Positions 7,699 through 16,358 of a DNA stretch of 34,174 nucleotides are shown in pieces (the stretch's first letter is position 1; every line of letters begins with the position of its first letter). This DNA comes from Actinomycetes bacterium (lineage in GTDB: Bacteria; Actinomycetota; Actinomycetes; Mycobacteriales; Mycobacteriaceae). A program made the translations under genes and the position numbers. The notes under the pieces are model-generated. The model ran no database searches. It worked only from the letters and a program-made list of their open reading frames with translations, and was not told the DNA's origin. The stretch lies in assembly GCA_023460175.1 (NCBI GenBank), contig JAEWRC010000217.1:1-34174 (forward strand). Reading direction: 5' to 3'.

Positions 7699-8364
7699 CT
7701 AACGTCCACCCAGGACCGCGTCGATACCGCCGACATCGGTGATCTGCCAATCGTTGTTGCCGTCGATGGTGATGCTGTAGGTCGCGGTGGACTGCAGGCC
7801 CTGCGGGGCCTGCGTGGTCTTGGTCAGCACGCTGACGAACGCATCCACCACGTAGATGTCACCGGCGTTCGATCGCACGATGGCGGCCACCGGTTTGGCC
7901 GTCGACTGCCACTGCAGCGGGGCGAGGATCTGCTCCATCGAGTCGGCCGCCTCGCCGAGCTTGGCGCTCAACTCCGGTGACGTGCCGGCCACCAGCCGGC
8001 CCTTCCACGCGGGCAGGTCCCGGTAGTCCATCTCGGCGGCCGCGACGGCGTAGTCCAGCGCGACCTGCTGGGCGTGCTCGTTGTCGGCGGCCTGGCGGGC
8101 CTGGGTGTCGAGTTCGCCGCGGGCGTCGATGTACAGCCAGGCCAGCACCCCCACGGCCACCGCGAGCACGGCCACCAGCGCGCCGACCAGCAGGGTGCGC
8201 ACCGACAGCGAGACCTGCCGGGGCCCGGCAGGTTCGGGGTCCGCAGGCGCGGGATCCTTCGGGGTGTCCTGGGCGGTCTCGGTCTCGGTCTCGGTCTCGG
8301 CCGCGGGCTCGGGCTCGGTCTCAGGCTGGGGTGCGTCGGTGTCGTCAGTGCTGTCGTCGGCCAT
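7699..8364 (-). CDS. Mce-associated membrane protein with acidic N-terminus
   Basis: This 221-residue protein begins with a long acidic, Pro/Glu/Thr-rich cytoplasmic tail (about 50 residues, containing ETETETET). A membrane helix (LLVGALVAVLAVAVGVLAWLYI, about 59-80) follows, then a coiled segment and a SnoaL-like outer domain ending WQITDVGGIDAVLGGR. That is the standard plan of Mce-associated proteins placed after mceF. It begins 40 bases after mceF. The Glu-Thr stretch is encoded by four tandem copies of a 6-base unit (8275-8298), a possible site of length variation. Confidence 0.85.
   Translation of the reverse strand: MADDSTDDTDAPQPETEPEPAAETETETETAQDTPKDPAPADPEPAGPRQVSLSVRTLLVGALVAVLAVAVGVLAWLYIDARGELDTQARQAADNEHAQQVALDYAVAAAEMDYRDLPAWKGRLVAGTSPELSAKLGEAADSMEQILAPLQWQSTAKPVAAIVRSNAGDIYVVDAFVSVLTKTTQAPQGLQSTATYSITIDGNNDWQITDVGGIDAVLGGR
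8275..8298. repeat. hexanucleotide tandem repeat (GGTCTC)x4
   Basis: Four exact GGTCTC copies on the plus strand encode alternating Glu-Thr in the cytoplasmic tail of the Mce-associated protein. Length changes by whole units keep the frame. Confidence 0.9.
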
Positions 8365-8404
8365 CGGGGTGCCTTTCTCGTCGAACGTCTCTCATGGTGC
8401 GGGT

Positions 8405-9361
8405 CTACTCGGGCGGGAGCAGCGTGACATGCAGATCTATGGCACCGTCCTCGGGTACCCCGCGCAGCATGTTGTCGAGCAGCCGCCCGGTGTCGAAGTT
8501 GGTCAGGGCCGAACCGATGGACCGGACGTTGGGCAGCAACGTCTCGGCCAGCACCTTGAGGTCCGGAGAGCGGGTGTCCAGGAAGTCCTGGATCCGGGTC
8601 AGATACGCCTGGAAGCGCTCCAGGGCCTCCGGGGAGCCGGCCAGCACGAGGTTCATCGCGCCGGCGAAGATGCCCTGCACGTTCGGTCCCAGCTGATCGA
8701 TGCTGGGGGCCAGGTTGGCCAGGACGGGACCGACGAAGCCGGCATTGCGCAGCAGCGTCTGCGCGTTGACCAGCAGTTCCTGGCCGCGACCGTTCATGCT
8801 GCTTGCCTCGTTGCGCAGCAGGGTGGCCGCGCGGACCAGGTTGGGCAGCACGGTCTCCGGATCACCCAGGGCGGTATCGGCCTCGGCGACAATGCGTTTG
8901 AGTTGCTCCGGATCGGACTGCTGCAGCAGGTGCCCCATGCTCACGGCCAGATCGGAGATCGTCGGCGGCGTGCTGATGGCCTCGGCGGCGATCCGGTCGC
9001 CGTCGGCGAGCATCGGCCCGGCCGGGCGGCGCGGGAACAGGCCGATGTAGGTCTCGCCCAGGGCGGACAGGTTGTCCACGCGCACCACGCTGTCCACGGG
9101 TACCTGATGGGCGCCGTCGATGTAGAAGCGGATGGTGGCGGCCTCGACCGTCGGTTCGATCGCGGTCACCTTGCCCACCGGGATGCCGCGGAGCAGCACG
9201 TTGGAGCCGACCACCAGGCCGTTGATGTTGTCGATGTCCATCGCCAGCGTGGTGCGTTGCTCGGGTGGGGACAGGCGCACACCCAACGTCCCGAGGTAGC
9301 CCAGGGCGAACACCACGATGGCGGCCAACGCGGTCAGGGTCAACAGGTTGCGCAGCTTCAC
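8405..9361 (-). CDS. mceF: MceF-type Mce family protein
   Basis: A 318-residue substrate-binding subunit. It has an N-terminal hydrophobic anchor (LLTLTALAAIVVFALGYLGT), then the MCE domain (LAMDIDNINGLVVGSNVLLRG and GIPVGKVTAIEP, about residues 38-65). A long helical region follows that, in Mce hexamers, forms the needle or channel carrying lipid from the outer envelope. The GTG start overlaps the mceE stop as GTGA (9358-9361). It is the sixth Mce gene of the operon, hence MceF. The tail is short compared with many MceF proteins, which often run past 400 residues with a Pro-rich end. Confidence 0.9.
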   Translation of the reverse strand: MKLRNLLTLTALAAIVVFALGYLGTLGVRLSPPEQRTTLAMDIDNINGLVVGSNVLLRGIPVGKVTAIEPTVEAATIRFYIDGAHQVPVDSVVRVDNLSALGETYIGLFPRRPAGPMLADGDRIAAEAISTPPTISDLAVSMGHLLQQSDPEQLKRIVAEADTALGDPETVLPNLVRAATLLRNEASSMNGRGQELLVNAQTLLRNAGFVGPVLANLAPSIDQLGPNVQGIFAGAMNLVLAGSPEALERFQAYLTRIQDFLDTRSPDLKVLAETLLPNVRSIGSALTNFDTGRLLDNMLRGVPEDGAIDLHVTLLPPE

Positions 9362-10365
9362 GGGGTGGCCCCCAGGATCCTGAGCACGTCGTGCACATCG
9401 CCGGACAGCTCCCGACCGTCGGGGCCGCGGATCGAGGTGATGTTGATCGCCGGGTACTTGTCCTGCGGCAGGAAGTATCCGGTGAACAGCTTGCGCCACC
9501 GCGGGATCTCGTCTTCCACCGCCCATTTGGTGCCCTGCACCGCGCCCATCGCGTCGCCGACGGTGGTGAGCATCGGGACCAGCCAGAAGCCGCCGCTGTA
9601 GACGCTGCCGATCGACGGGATCATTACGCTGAGCCGGGAGGTCACCTGGGTGGCCCGGTCGAAGCCGAGCATGCCCGCCGGCGAGAACCAGTGCTCGAAC
9701 GCGCCGCGCTTGCTGCTCAATATCGCCGCGGTGTCGGACAATCCGGCCAGCACGAGGTCGGCGGACTCGAGGTTGGCGGCCAGGTCGCCCAGGTTGGTGC
9801 TGACCTGCGCGGCGATTTGGCTCAGTTCGACGTCGCTGGTGTCGGCCACCCGGTTCAGCCCGATCATGGTGTTCTGTGCGCGCTGGATCGAACCGCTGGC
9901 CACGAAGTTGGCCAGGCTGGCGATGGTGTCCTCGATCTGCGGCGGCGAGGTGGTGTGCGCCAGCGGAACCGTGTCGCCCGGCCGCAACGGGGGCGCGGCC
10001 GGATCGGCCTCGGGGGCGCGCTGCAGGGCGACGAAGATGTCGCCGAGCACCGTCGGCTGCTGCAGGATCCCGTGGATGTCGGACGGGATGACCACCCCGG
10101 AGTTGATCCGCGAGGTCACGTCGACCCGGCCCTCGACCAGGTCGACGGCGGTGACCACGCCGACGCTGACGCCGTCCATCACCACGCGGGCGCGGTCCGG
10201 CAGGTTGAGCACGCTGTCGAACTCGAGCACCACGTCGTAGCCGTCGCGGTCGCCGTTGTTCTGGGGCAGCGAGTCCGGGGACAACGACGCGCACGACGAC
10301 AGCACCGCCGCCGTGGTTACCACGCCGGCCAGGATGCCGCGGCGCCGCAGTATCTTCCGCATCAT
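9358..10365 (-). CDS. mceE: MceE-type Mce lipoprotein
   Basis: A 335-residue Mce protein whose first 25 residues form a lipoprotein signal: RRR, a hydrophobic core, then lipobox LSSC with Cys25. The MCE domain follows (DVVLEFDSVLNLPDRARVVM, then GVSVGVVTAVDLVEG), with a helical C-terminal half. MceE subunits are lipoproteins in mycobacterial Mce complexes, and this is the fifth mce gene in order. The ATG at 10365 overlaps the mceD stop (ATGA); a second ATG follows directly. The C-terminus ends ILRILGATP and overlaps the mceF start. It is anchored at the outer face of the inner membrane as part of the lipid-import hexamer. Confidence 0.92.
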   Translation of the reverse strand: MMRKILRRRGILAGVVTTAAVLSSCASLSPDSLPQNNGDRDGYDVVLEFDSVLNLPDRARVVMDGVSVGVVTAVDLVEGRVDVTSRINSGVVIPSDIHGILQQPTVLGDIFVALQRAPEADPAAPPLRPGDTVPLAHTTSPPQIEDTIASLANFVASGSIQRAQNTMIGLNRVADTSDVELSQIAAQVSTNLGDLAANLESADLVLAGLSDTAAILSSKRGAFEHWFSPAGMLGFDRATQVTSRLSVMIPSIGSVYSGGFWLVPMLTTVGDAMGAVQGTKWAVEDEIPRWRKLFTGYFLPQDKYPAINITSIRGPDGRELSGDVHDVLRILGATP

Positions 10366-11435
10366 CGGCTCGCCTCCGTCAGGGCGTACTGCAGCAGCGC
10401 CACGTCCACCGCGTACGGGGTCCCCGCGATGTCGGCGCAACTGCCCGGCACCCGCGAGTTCATGATGCCGCACAGCAGTAACCCGTCCTGGGTGCGGATC
10501 CGGAACATCGGCGGGCGCCACTTCAGCTGCAGGCCTTGGTCGTTGAAGCGATCGGAGGCCGTGGTGATCCAGCCCGGGACCGGGTTCAGCAGATCCGACA
10601 GCGCCGTGGCGTGCGGGCTGGCCTTGCGCAGCGGCACCGAGACCGTGTCGAGCACCCGCTGGGTCTGCTCGCCGAGTTCGCGTTCCATCTCGGTGAGCAT
10701 GGTGACCATCAGCGGCAGGGTCTGCGTCATCCGCATGACCCCGTCGGTGGCGACCACCAGGTCGCCGGTGGTCGCCTCGGCGTCCAGCAGCACCTGCTTG
10801 AGCGTGCCCCGCACCGAACTCAGCTCGCCGGTGAGGTGGGCCAGGTTCGTGACGATGGAACCGGTGTCGCTGATCGCCCGGTCGGGGCTGTCGAGAAGAC
10901 TCGAGAGCCGCGCCAGGAACTCGCCGGTGCGCGCGCCCTGCTGGTGCAGCGCCTGCTCGAGACCGCGCACGGTGTCGGCGACGTTGGTCGACCCGTCGGG
11001 GCTGATCGCCTCGGCGAAGGTGGCGATCGAGCCGACGAGTTCGGACAGGCTCTTCGGGGTGGCGGTGCGATCGGGTGGGATGCATTGCCCGGCCACCAGT
11101 TCGGGTCCGCCGCGGTAGTTGCCCACCAACTCCAGGGACCGGTCGGCCAGGATCGACATCGACCGGATCACGGCCTTGGCATCGGCGGGGATCGGCCGCG
11201 GCGTATCGAGGGTGAAACTGACCCGGACGACCTCGAAGTCGGGTTCCACGGCGGTCACGGTGCCGATCCGGAAACCCATCTGGGTGACCGGATTGTCGGC
11301 GTACAGGCCGATCCCGTCGGCCATCACCGCGCAGTAGCTCTCGGCGGTCGCCGTGCGCGAACCGCAGGAGGTCAGGGCGGTGACCGCGATGATCGCCGCG
11401 GCGGCGGCCAGGACACGCTGCAGCACGGCGCCCAT
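10362..11435 (-). CDS. mceD: MceD-type Mce protein with its own lipobox
   Basis: A 357-residue Mce protein in the fourth position. Its N-terminus is a short hydrophobic signal ending in LTSC (Cys24), a good lipobox followed by Gly-Ser, so it is predicted to be a second lipoprotein next to MceE. The MCE domain begins with YADNPVTQMGFRIGTVTAVEP (about 51-72) and is followed by a long helical region. Two cysteines in the C-terminal part (LLLCGIMNSRVPGSCADI) may pair. The ATG overlaps the mceC stop by one base. MceD proteins usually carry a plain membrane anchor, so the lipobox is noteworthy; function otherwise is as a subunit of the lipid-import needle. Confidence 0.9.
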   Translation of the reverse strand: MGAVLQRVLAAAAAIIAVTALTSCGSRTATAESYCAVMADGIGLYADNPVTQMGFRIGTVTAVEPDFEVVRVSFTLDTPRPIPADAKAVIRSMSILADRSLELVGNYRGGPELVAGQCIPPDRTATPKSLSELVGSIATFAEAISPDGSTNVADTVRGLEQALHQQGARTGEFLARLSSLLDSPDRAISDTGSIVTNLAHLTGELSSVRGTLKQVLLDAEATTGDLVVATDGVMRMTQTLPLMVTMLTEMERELGEQTQRVLDTVSVPLRKASPHATALSDLLNPVPGWITTASDRFNDQGLQLKWRPPMFRIRTQDGLLLCGIMNSRVPGSCADIAGTPYAVDVALLQYALTEASR

Positions 11436-12409
11436 CAGCAGGCCTGCCCCGGAATCGGGATGCACAGGTCGGTGGCCAGCAGATCCGGCCGGGCGTTCTG
11501 CGCGTCCAGCACCCGGTCCAACTTGTCGCGGACCCGGCGCAGCCCACGCACCACCAGGCCGCTGCGGTCGGCCCAGGTCTGCACGATCTCCTGCCAGTTG
11601 CGGACCTTCTCGATGAACTTGTCGCGGTGATCGGCGAAGAACTGCCCGATCGGGTTGAGGGCGTCGAGCACGTCGCCCATGCCCGCCAGGGCCTGACCGA
11701 ACCCGTCGGAGTACAGCACCAGCGTCTGCTCGATGATCGAGACCTTGCGGATCAGTTCCTTGAGTTCGTCGGTGTAGTTGCTCAAGGAGTGGATGTATTC
11801 GTCGGACAGGTTCAGGATCGACGAGATCTGGCCCCGCTGCTGATCGATGGCGGCGGTCAGGCTGTTGCCGGCGTCCATGATGGCCGCCAGGGTCTCCACG
11901 TTGCCCTCGCCGGACAGGCCGCGCTGCACGTTGTCCAGCGCGTCGCGCACGGTGCCGGCGGCGACGTCGTCGGTGACGCGGGTGGCGTCGGTGACGGTGC
12001 GGACCAGGTTGTAGGGCATGGAGACGCGCTCCAGCGGAATCACGTTGTCGCCCAGCGGTTCATCGCCGAGCGAGACGATCGCGGTGTAGTAGCCGCCGAC
12101 CACGGTGCGCATCCGGACCTGGATCTGGGATTGGTCGCCAACGAAGGCGTCCTTGTCGACGGTGGCGCGCACCCGGACCCGCTCGGGCTCGATCGACAGG
12201 TCCCTGATCTTGCCGACGTTCACCCCGGCGATCCGGACGGCGTCCCCGGGGCGCACGGCCGCGGCGTCGTCGGTATGGAACACCACCGTCTGCTGCCCGG
12301 GCGGGCTGACGTACATGACGACGGCGCCGACCGCCACCACGGCCACCATGATCAGCGCGACGATCCCCAGCAGCAACGGGCTGCCCAGCCTTCTCCTCAG
12401 GGGTTGCAC
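11435..12409 (-). CDS. mceC: MceC-type Mce protein
   Basis: A 324-residue Mce protein with an Arg-rich start (VQPLRRRLGS), a membrane anchor (LLLGIVALIMVAVVAVGAVV), then the MCE domain (VVFHTDDAAAVRPGDAVRIA, GVNVGKIRDLSIEP). The long helical segment (residues about 130-300) is typical of the Mce needle. The C-terminus reads LCIPIPGQAC. The GTG at 12409 is chosen because it gives the expected short N-terminus; it overlaps the mceB end by 13 bases. Longer in-frame starts exist but would lie deep inside mceB. The stop shares a base with the mceD ATG. Confidence 0.88.
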   Translation of the reverse strand: MQPLRRRLGSPLLLGIVALIMVAVVAVGAVVMYVSPPGQQTVVFHTDDAAAVRPGDAVRIAGVNVGKIRDLSIEPERVRVRATVDKDAFVGDQSQIQVRMRTVVGGYYTAIVSLGDEPLGDNVIPLERVSMPYNLVRTVTDATRVTDDVAAGTVRDALDNVQRGLSGEGNVETLAAIMDAGNSLTAAIDQQRGQISSILNLSDEYIHSLSNYTDELKELIRKVSIIEQTLVLYSDGFGQALAGMGDVLDALNPIGQFFADHRDKFIEKVRNWQEIVQTWADRSGLVVRGLRRVRDKLDRVLDAQNARPDLLATDLCIPIPGQAC

Positions 12410-13443
12410 AGCACCACCCGCTGTCCGTTGAGCAGCACGTCCATGGTCGCCGGCAACTGGGCCGGCCCACGCGAGCACGGCACGATCTCGCCGGTCTGGG
12501 AGGGTGGGCCGATGTTCTCCCACACCACCGGCACCATCTTGAAGCCGTCGATGGCGTCGTTGAAGTTGGTCAGCGCGCGGTCGAGCGCGTCGCTGACGTC
12601 CTCGCCGCGCTCAAAGCCCATGTTGTGCAGCAGGCGCGAGACCGCACTGGTGAACTGCGGTCCGTAGAGGTCGGACTTGCGGAACTCGTCGAGCACGTCC
12701 AGCGCCGCGGTGACCGGCCGGTTGGCCCAATCCAGCAGCTGGATCATCTCTTTCGAGCGTCCGCCCACCGAGTCCGACAGGGCGCTGAGGTTGTGCAGCA
12801 GGGTGGAGATCACCGACTGGCGGTCGGTGACGAACTCGGTGAGCTGCCGGATGCTGCCGAGCATGGGCCCCACCCCCTGCCCGTCGCCGGCCAGGAATGC
12901 GGTGACGTTGTCGGTGAAGGTGTTGATCTGTTCGGGGCTCAACGTGGCCAGCACCGGTTGCAGCCCGTTGAACAGCGTGGTGATATCCAGCGACGGTCGG
13001 GTCATGGTGGTCGGGACCGACGTCACGATCTCGGGATGGCCGTCGCCGGCGTGGATTTCGGCGGGGTCGATGACCTCGAGATAGCGCAGCCCCGTCAGGG
13101 CCTGGAACTTGATCGCCAGCCGGGATGCCGGCACGACGGCGAACCGATCCTCCATGGTGAACGCGACCTCGGCCAGGCTCTGCCCGGCCCGTCGGATCAG
13201 CGTCACTGCGTCGACCTTGCCGACTCGCACCCCGCGCACCCGCACGTCGGTGTCGGGCTGGACGCCGGAGGCGTCGGTGAATTCTGCCGTGTAGGGGCGG
13301 GTTTCACCGTCCACCGGTTGGCGCAGCACGTTGATGACGACGATGCCCAGCGAGATGGCCAGGACGGCGCTCAGCGCCAGCCGCCACAGCGCCGCGCGCG
13401 GCGAGATGATCTTCGGTCGATCGGTCCCGGCGTGGGTGGTCAC
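12397..13443 (-). CDS. mceB: MceB-type Mce protein
   Basis: A 348-residue Mce protein. It has a membrane anchor at about residues 18-38 (LALSAVLAISLGIVVINVL), the MCE domain (YTAEFTDASGVQPDTDVRVR, GVRVGKVDAVTL) and a C-terminal helical region closing with RVVLCNP. It overlaps the mceA stop by 4 bases (ATGA at 13440-13443). It is the second of six Mce subunits and is expected to form a heterohexamer with the others on the YrbE permease pair. Confidence 0.92.
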   Translation of the reverse strand: MTTHAGTDRPKIISPRAALWRLALSAVLAISLGIVVINVLRQPVDGETRPYTAEFTDASGVQPDTDVRVRGVRVGKVDAVTLIRRAGQSLAEVAFTMEDRFAVVPASRLAIKFQALTGLRYLEVIDPAEIHAGDGHPEIVTSVPTTMTRPSLDITTLFNGLQPVLATLSPEQINTFTDNVTAFLAGDGQGVGPMLGSIRQLTEFVTDRQSVISTLLHNLSALSDSVGGRSKEMIQLLDWANRPVTAALDVLDEFRKSDLYGPQFTSAVSRLLHNMGFERGEDVSDALDRALTNFNDAIDGFKMVPVVWENIGPPSQTGEIVPCSRGPAQLPATMDVLLNGQRVVLCNP

Positions 13444-14465
13444 GGCGTCGCCCCCATCGCCTGCAGCGGTGCGGCGACGCCGGGCAGGCGGTCAAGGGTG
13501 AGGTGGACCTGCAGGGCGCGCTGGTCGCCGGAGCCCTCGTACATCCGCTCGAAACGAGTCCGCAACTCCACCAACGTCTCCGAGATGTTGTCGGCCTGGG
13601 CGATGCCGGGTACCGGGCGGGTCAGGGTCTGCACCACCTCGGTGACCGGCAGCATGTTGCGCATGTTCGACGACAGCAGCTTGCCCACCGTGCCGAACAG
13701 CCCGGTGGAGGCCAGCTGGATGGTCGCCAGGAAGCGGTCCTGGAAGAACTGCTCGTCGACGTCGAGGCCGGTGTTGTTGAGCCGATCGGCCAGGTTGGTC
13801 GCCGCATCCACGAACGACGGTGCGGCGACGCCGATCCCGGCCAGGTTGCGCACCAACTGTGCGGCGCTGACGGTCTGCACTTTGGTAACCGTGCCGGTGA
13901 CCAGGAGCAGCGTCTCCAGCATCGGGTTGAGGCCGTCGACGTAACGGGTGGCCCGGTCGATCACCGAGACCAACTCCGGGGTGATGACACCGTTGGTCAG
14001 TTCCCCGACCCGGGACAGGAAGGCCTGCATGGTGTAGTTGCCGCGCGGCACGACGTCCAGTTGGGCGCCGTCGCGCAGCGGCGCGCCGCCGGCCGGGCCC
14101 GGCATCAGGTTGATCCCGGTGATCCCGAAGTAGTTGGCGGGCCGGAAGTCGATGGCCACGGTGTCGGTCAATCCCCGGGTGGGGGTGGGCTGTAGCCGCA
14201 ATTGCAGGCGCACGCCACCCTCGGGTCGGCTGGCCACCGCGGTGACCTCACCGACTCGCGCGCCGTGCAGCAGGACCGGGGTGCCGCCGGCGACGCCCTG
14301 CCCGACGTAGGGGGTGGTGACGGTCAGCGAACTGCGGTCGTCGGCCCGGCGGCCGAACGGGTCGACGACAATCAGCGTGACGACCAGGGCGATCGCGACG
14401 AGGATCGCCAAGCCCAGCCGCAGCAGGATCCGGGCTTCGTGTTCGGGGGAGGTTCGAATCAGCAT
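13440..14465 (-). CDS. mceA: MceA-type Mce protein
   Basis: A 341-residue Mce protein, first of the set. It has an anchor at about residues 14-33 (LGLAILVAIALVVTLIVVDP), the MCE domain (TVTTPYVGQGVAGGTPVLLH, GARVGEVTAVASRPEGG), then helices and a tail LDRLPGVAAPLQAMGATP. The ATG at 14465 is 5 bases after the yrbEB stop and gives the usual short cytoplasmic N-terminus. No RGD or other adhesion motif is seen. Its moderate length and lack of a long Pro-rich C-terminus set it apart from the M. tuberculosis Mce1A type; I cannot place the operon in a numbered Mce class from sequence alone. Confidence 0.9.
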   Translation of the reverse strand: MLIRTSPEHEARILLRLGLAILVAIALVVTLIVVDPFGRRADDRSSLTVTTPYVGQGVAGGTPVLLHGARVGEVTAVASRPEGGVRLQLRLQPTPTRGLTDTVAIDFRPANYFGITGINLMPGPAGGAPLRDGAQLDVVPRGNYTMQAFLSRVGELTNGVITPELVSVIDRATRYVDGLNPMLETLLLVTGTVTKVQTVSAAQLVRNLAGIGVAAPSFVDAATNLADRLNNTGLDVDEQFFQDRFLATIQLASTGLFGTVGKLLSSNMRNMLPVTEVVQTLTRPVPGIAQADNISETLVELRTRFERMYEGSGDQRALQVHLTLDRLPGVAAPLQAMGATP

Positions 14466-14470
14466 GCGCC

Positions 14471-15301
14471 CTAGCCCTTGAACACGAATTCGGGTTGCAG
14501 TCCCCACATGGCGACCGTCAGGCAGAAGTTCACGACAACGATGGTCACCAGGCTGGCGCGGACCGCGCGGCCCGACGCCTCGCCCACTCCGACCGGTCCG
14601 CCGGTGGCGAAGTAACCGTAGTAGCAATGGATCAGCGTCACGATCACGCAGAAGATGACGGCCTTGGCCAGCGAGTAGCCGATGTCGGCGGGGGACAGGA
14701 ACTGGGTGAAATAGTGGTGGTAGGTGCCGCCGGGTTGGTCACGGAAGACCTCGATGACGGTGTTGGCGGCGACGAAGCTGGTGATCAGCACCACGAAGTA
14801 GCCGGGGATCATGCAGAGCATGCCGCCGGCCAGGCGGGTCCCCACCACGAACGGGATGGGCCGCAGCCCCATGGCCTCGGTGGTGTCGATCTCGCCGGAG
14901 ATCCGCATGGAGCCGATCTCGGCGGTCATCCGGCAACCGGCCTGGATGGCGAATGCGATCCCGGTGACCAGCGGGGCCATCTCGCGCACGTTGGCCACGC
15001 CGCCGACGATGCCCGACAGCGCGCCGAAGCCCATGATGTTCAGAACCGAGAAGGCCTCGATGGCGACCGAGGCGCCCATGGCCGCGCCCATGATCAGCAG
15101 CACGGACAGGACACCGCCGTCGACGATCACCGAACCGCGCCCCCACACCAGGCCGTTCATGGCCTGCCAGGTCTGGCGGCGGTAGCGCAGCACGGTCAGC
15201 GGCAGGTACCAGAGCGTCTGGCCGATGAACAGACCCCACTGCCCGACCGAGCGAAGCAGGCGGGCCGGCGCGGTCAGCGGCCGGGGCAGCGTGGAGGTCA
15301 C
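14471..15301 (-). CDS. yrbEB: YrbEB: Mce ABC-transporter permease (MlaE family)
   Basis: A 276-residue MlaE-family permease with five to six membrane helices and the family core SGIVGGVANVREMAPLVTGI plus AGCRMTAEIGSMRISGEIDT, which contacts the ATPase. It pairs with YrbEA as the inner-membrane channel of the Mce importer; energy comes from MceG, whose gene is not in this window. The GTG at 15301 shares its first base with the final base of the yrbEA TAG (TAGTG), so the two are coupled. The C-terminus ends GLQPEFVFKG. Confidence 0.94.
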   Translation of the reverse strand: MTSTLPRPLTAPARLLRSVGQWGLFIGQTLWYLPLTVLRYRRQTWQAMNGLVWGRGSVIVDGGVLSVLLIMGAAMGASVAIEAFSVLNIMGFGALSGIVGGVANVREMAPLVTGIAFAIQAGCRMTAEIGSMRISGEIDTTEAMGLRPIPFVVGTRLAGGMLCMIPGYFVVLITSFVAANTVIEVFRDQPGGTYHHYFTQFLSPADIGYSLAKAVIFCVIVTLIHCYYGYFATGGPVGVGEASGRAVRASLVTIVVVNFCLTVAMWGLQPEFVFKG

Positions 15302-16257
15302 TAGGAGACCTCCATGGGGAAGAACATGGTGAGCAACTGGGTGATCGAGACGTTGGCGATCACGATGCACACGACGTTGAGCACGACGGCCGAACTCACC
15401 GCGTCGGCGACGCCGCGCGGCCCGCGGCGGGCCTCGATGCCGCGCAGCGACGAGATGATGCCCACGATGGCGGCGAACACGACCGTCTTGGTCAGTGCGC
15501 CCCAGACGTCGAGGACGCGGGCGAAGGAACCGAAGGACATCCAGAAGCTGCCCGGGGTGATGCCGTTGATCCCGACGGCGATCAGGTAGGCCGCCGAGAC
15601 CGCGGCGGCGATGATCACGAAGCACAGCAGCGGGGCGATGAGCACCAGGGCCAAGAATCGTGGGACCACGAGTCGTTGCACGGGGTCGATGCCCATCGCG
15701 CGCAGCGCGTCGAGTTCCTCGCGGATCTGGCGGGCCCCCAGGTCGGAGGCGATGGCCGCGGCGGCCACCCCGCCCATCAGGAACCCGGCGGCCATCGGCG
15801 CACCCTGCCGGATCACCCCGAAGCCGCTGGCCGCGCCGACCATCGAGGTCGCGCCGAGCTGGTTGACCAGGCCGCCCACCTGCACGGAGACCAGCGCGCC
15901 GATCGGGATGGCCATCAGCAGCGCCGGGGTGGCGGTCACCCGCAACAGGGTCCAGGCCTGCACCAGCAGTTCGCCGACGGGCAGCCGCAGCGTCACGATG
16001 TCTCGGACGGCGTACCTGAGGACGGCCAGCGCGAGCAGCACGCCGCGGCCGATGGTCCGGACGCTGCGGCCCGGGATTTTGCTGGCTCGGGAGACGCCGC
16101 GCAGCGCGGTGCTGCGGGTGCGGTCCCAGGGGCTTGGTGCGGCGGGCCGCGGTCCGGTGGTCACCGCCACGGCTGGAACCCGGAGTCCGCGATCACCGGC
16201 GGGCGGGATCCCCGCGCCCCCTTCAGTGACCGTAGGTCGGGTTGCATGCTCCCCCAT
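15301..16257 (-). CDS. yrbEA: YrbEA: Mce ABC-transporter permease (MlaE family)
   Basis: A 318-residue MlaE-family permease and first gene of the mce operon. A long, poorly conserved cytoplasmic N-terminus of about 85 residues precedes the membrane domain. The core motif FGVIRQGAPMAAGFLMGGVA and the ATPase-contact segment ASDLGARQIREELDALRAMG are clear. The C-terminus is TQLLTMFFPMEVS. The ATG at 16257 lacks a strong Shine-Dalgarno sequence (only AGCAAAG nearby). Internal starts such as the GTG before TTGPRP would give a length nearer the usual 260-290 residues, so the start is uncertain. The promoter region carries the iron-box-like sequence at 16288-16306. Confidence 0.92.
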   Translation of the reverse strand: MGEHATRPTVTEGGAGIPPAGDRGLRVPAVAVTTGPRPAAPSPWDRTRSTALRGVSRASKIPGRSVRTIGRGVLLALAVLRYAVRDIVTLRLPVGELLVQAWTLLRVTATPALLMAIPIGALVSVQVGGLVNQLGATSMVGAASGFGVIRQGAPMAAGFLMGGVAAAAIASDLGARQIREELDALRAMGIDPVQRLVVPRFLALVLIAPLLCFVIIAAAVSAAYLIAVGINGITPGSFWMSFGSFARVLDVWGALTKTVVFAAIVGIISSLRGIEARRGPRGVADAVSSAVVLNVVCIVIANVSITQLLTMFFPMEVS

Positions 16258-16287
16258 TTCTTTGCTGCCGAACCCTGTCGTGGCTTA

Positions 16288-16306
16288 TGAGGTTAGCCTG
16301 ACCTGG
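16288..16306. promoter_or_regulatory. IdeR/DtxR-like iron box upstream of the mce operon
   Basis: TGAGGTTAGCCTGACCTGG matches 15 of 19 positions of the mycobacterial IdeR consensus TTAGGTTAGSCTAACCTAA, with the core GGTTAGCCTGACC only one base from a perfect palindrome. It ends 31 bases before the yrbEA start and contains TAACCT (minus strand, 16290-16295), a TANNNT -10 candidate, so IdeR-Fe would block the promoter. IdeR itself is not encoded here. The same region also serves the divergent SRPBCC gene. Confidence 0.55.
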
Positions 16307-16358
16307 CTTCGATGGTGTTAATTACCGGCGCAGCGATGCTCCCCAGGGGCGGCCTCAT

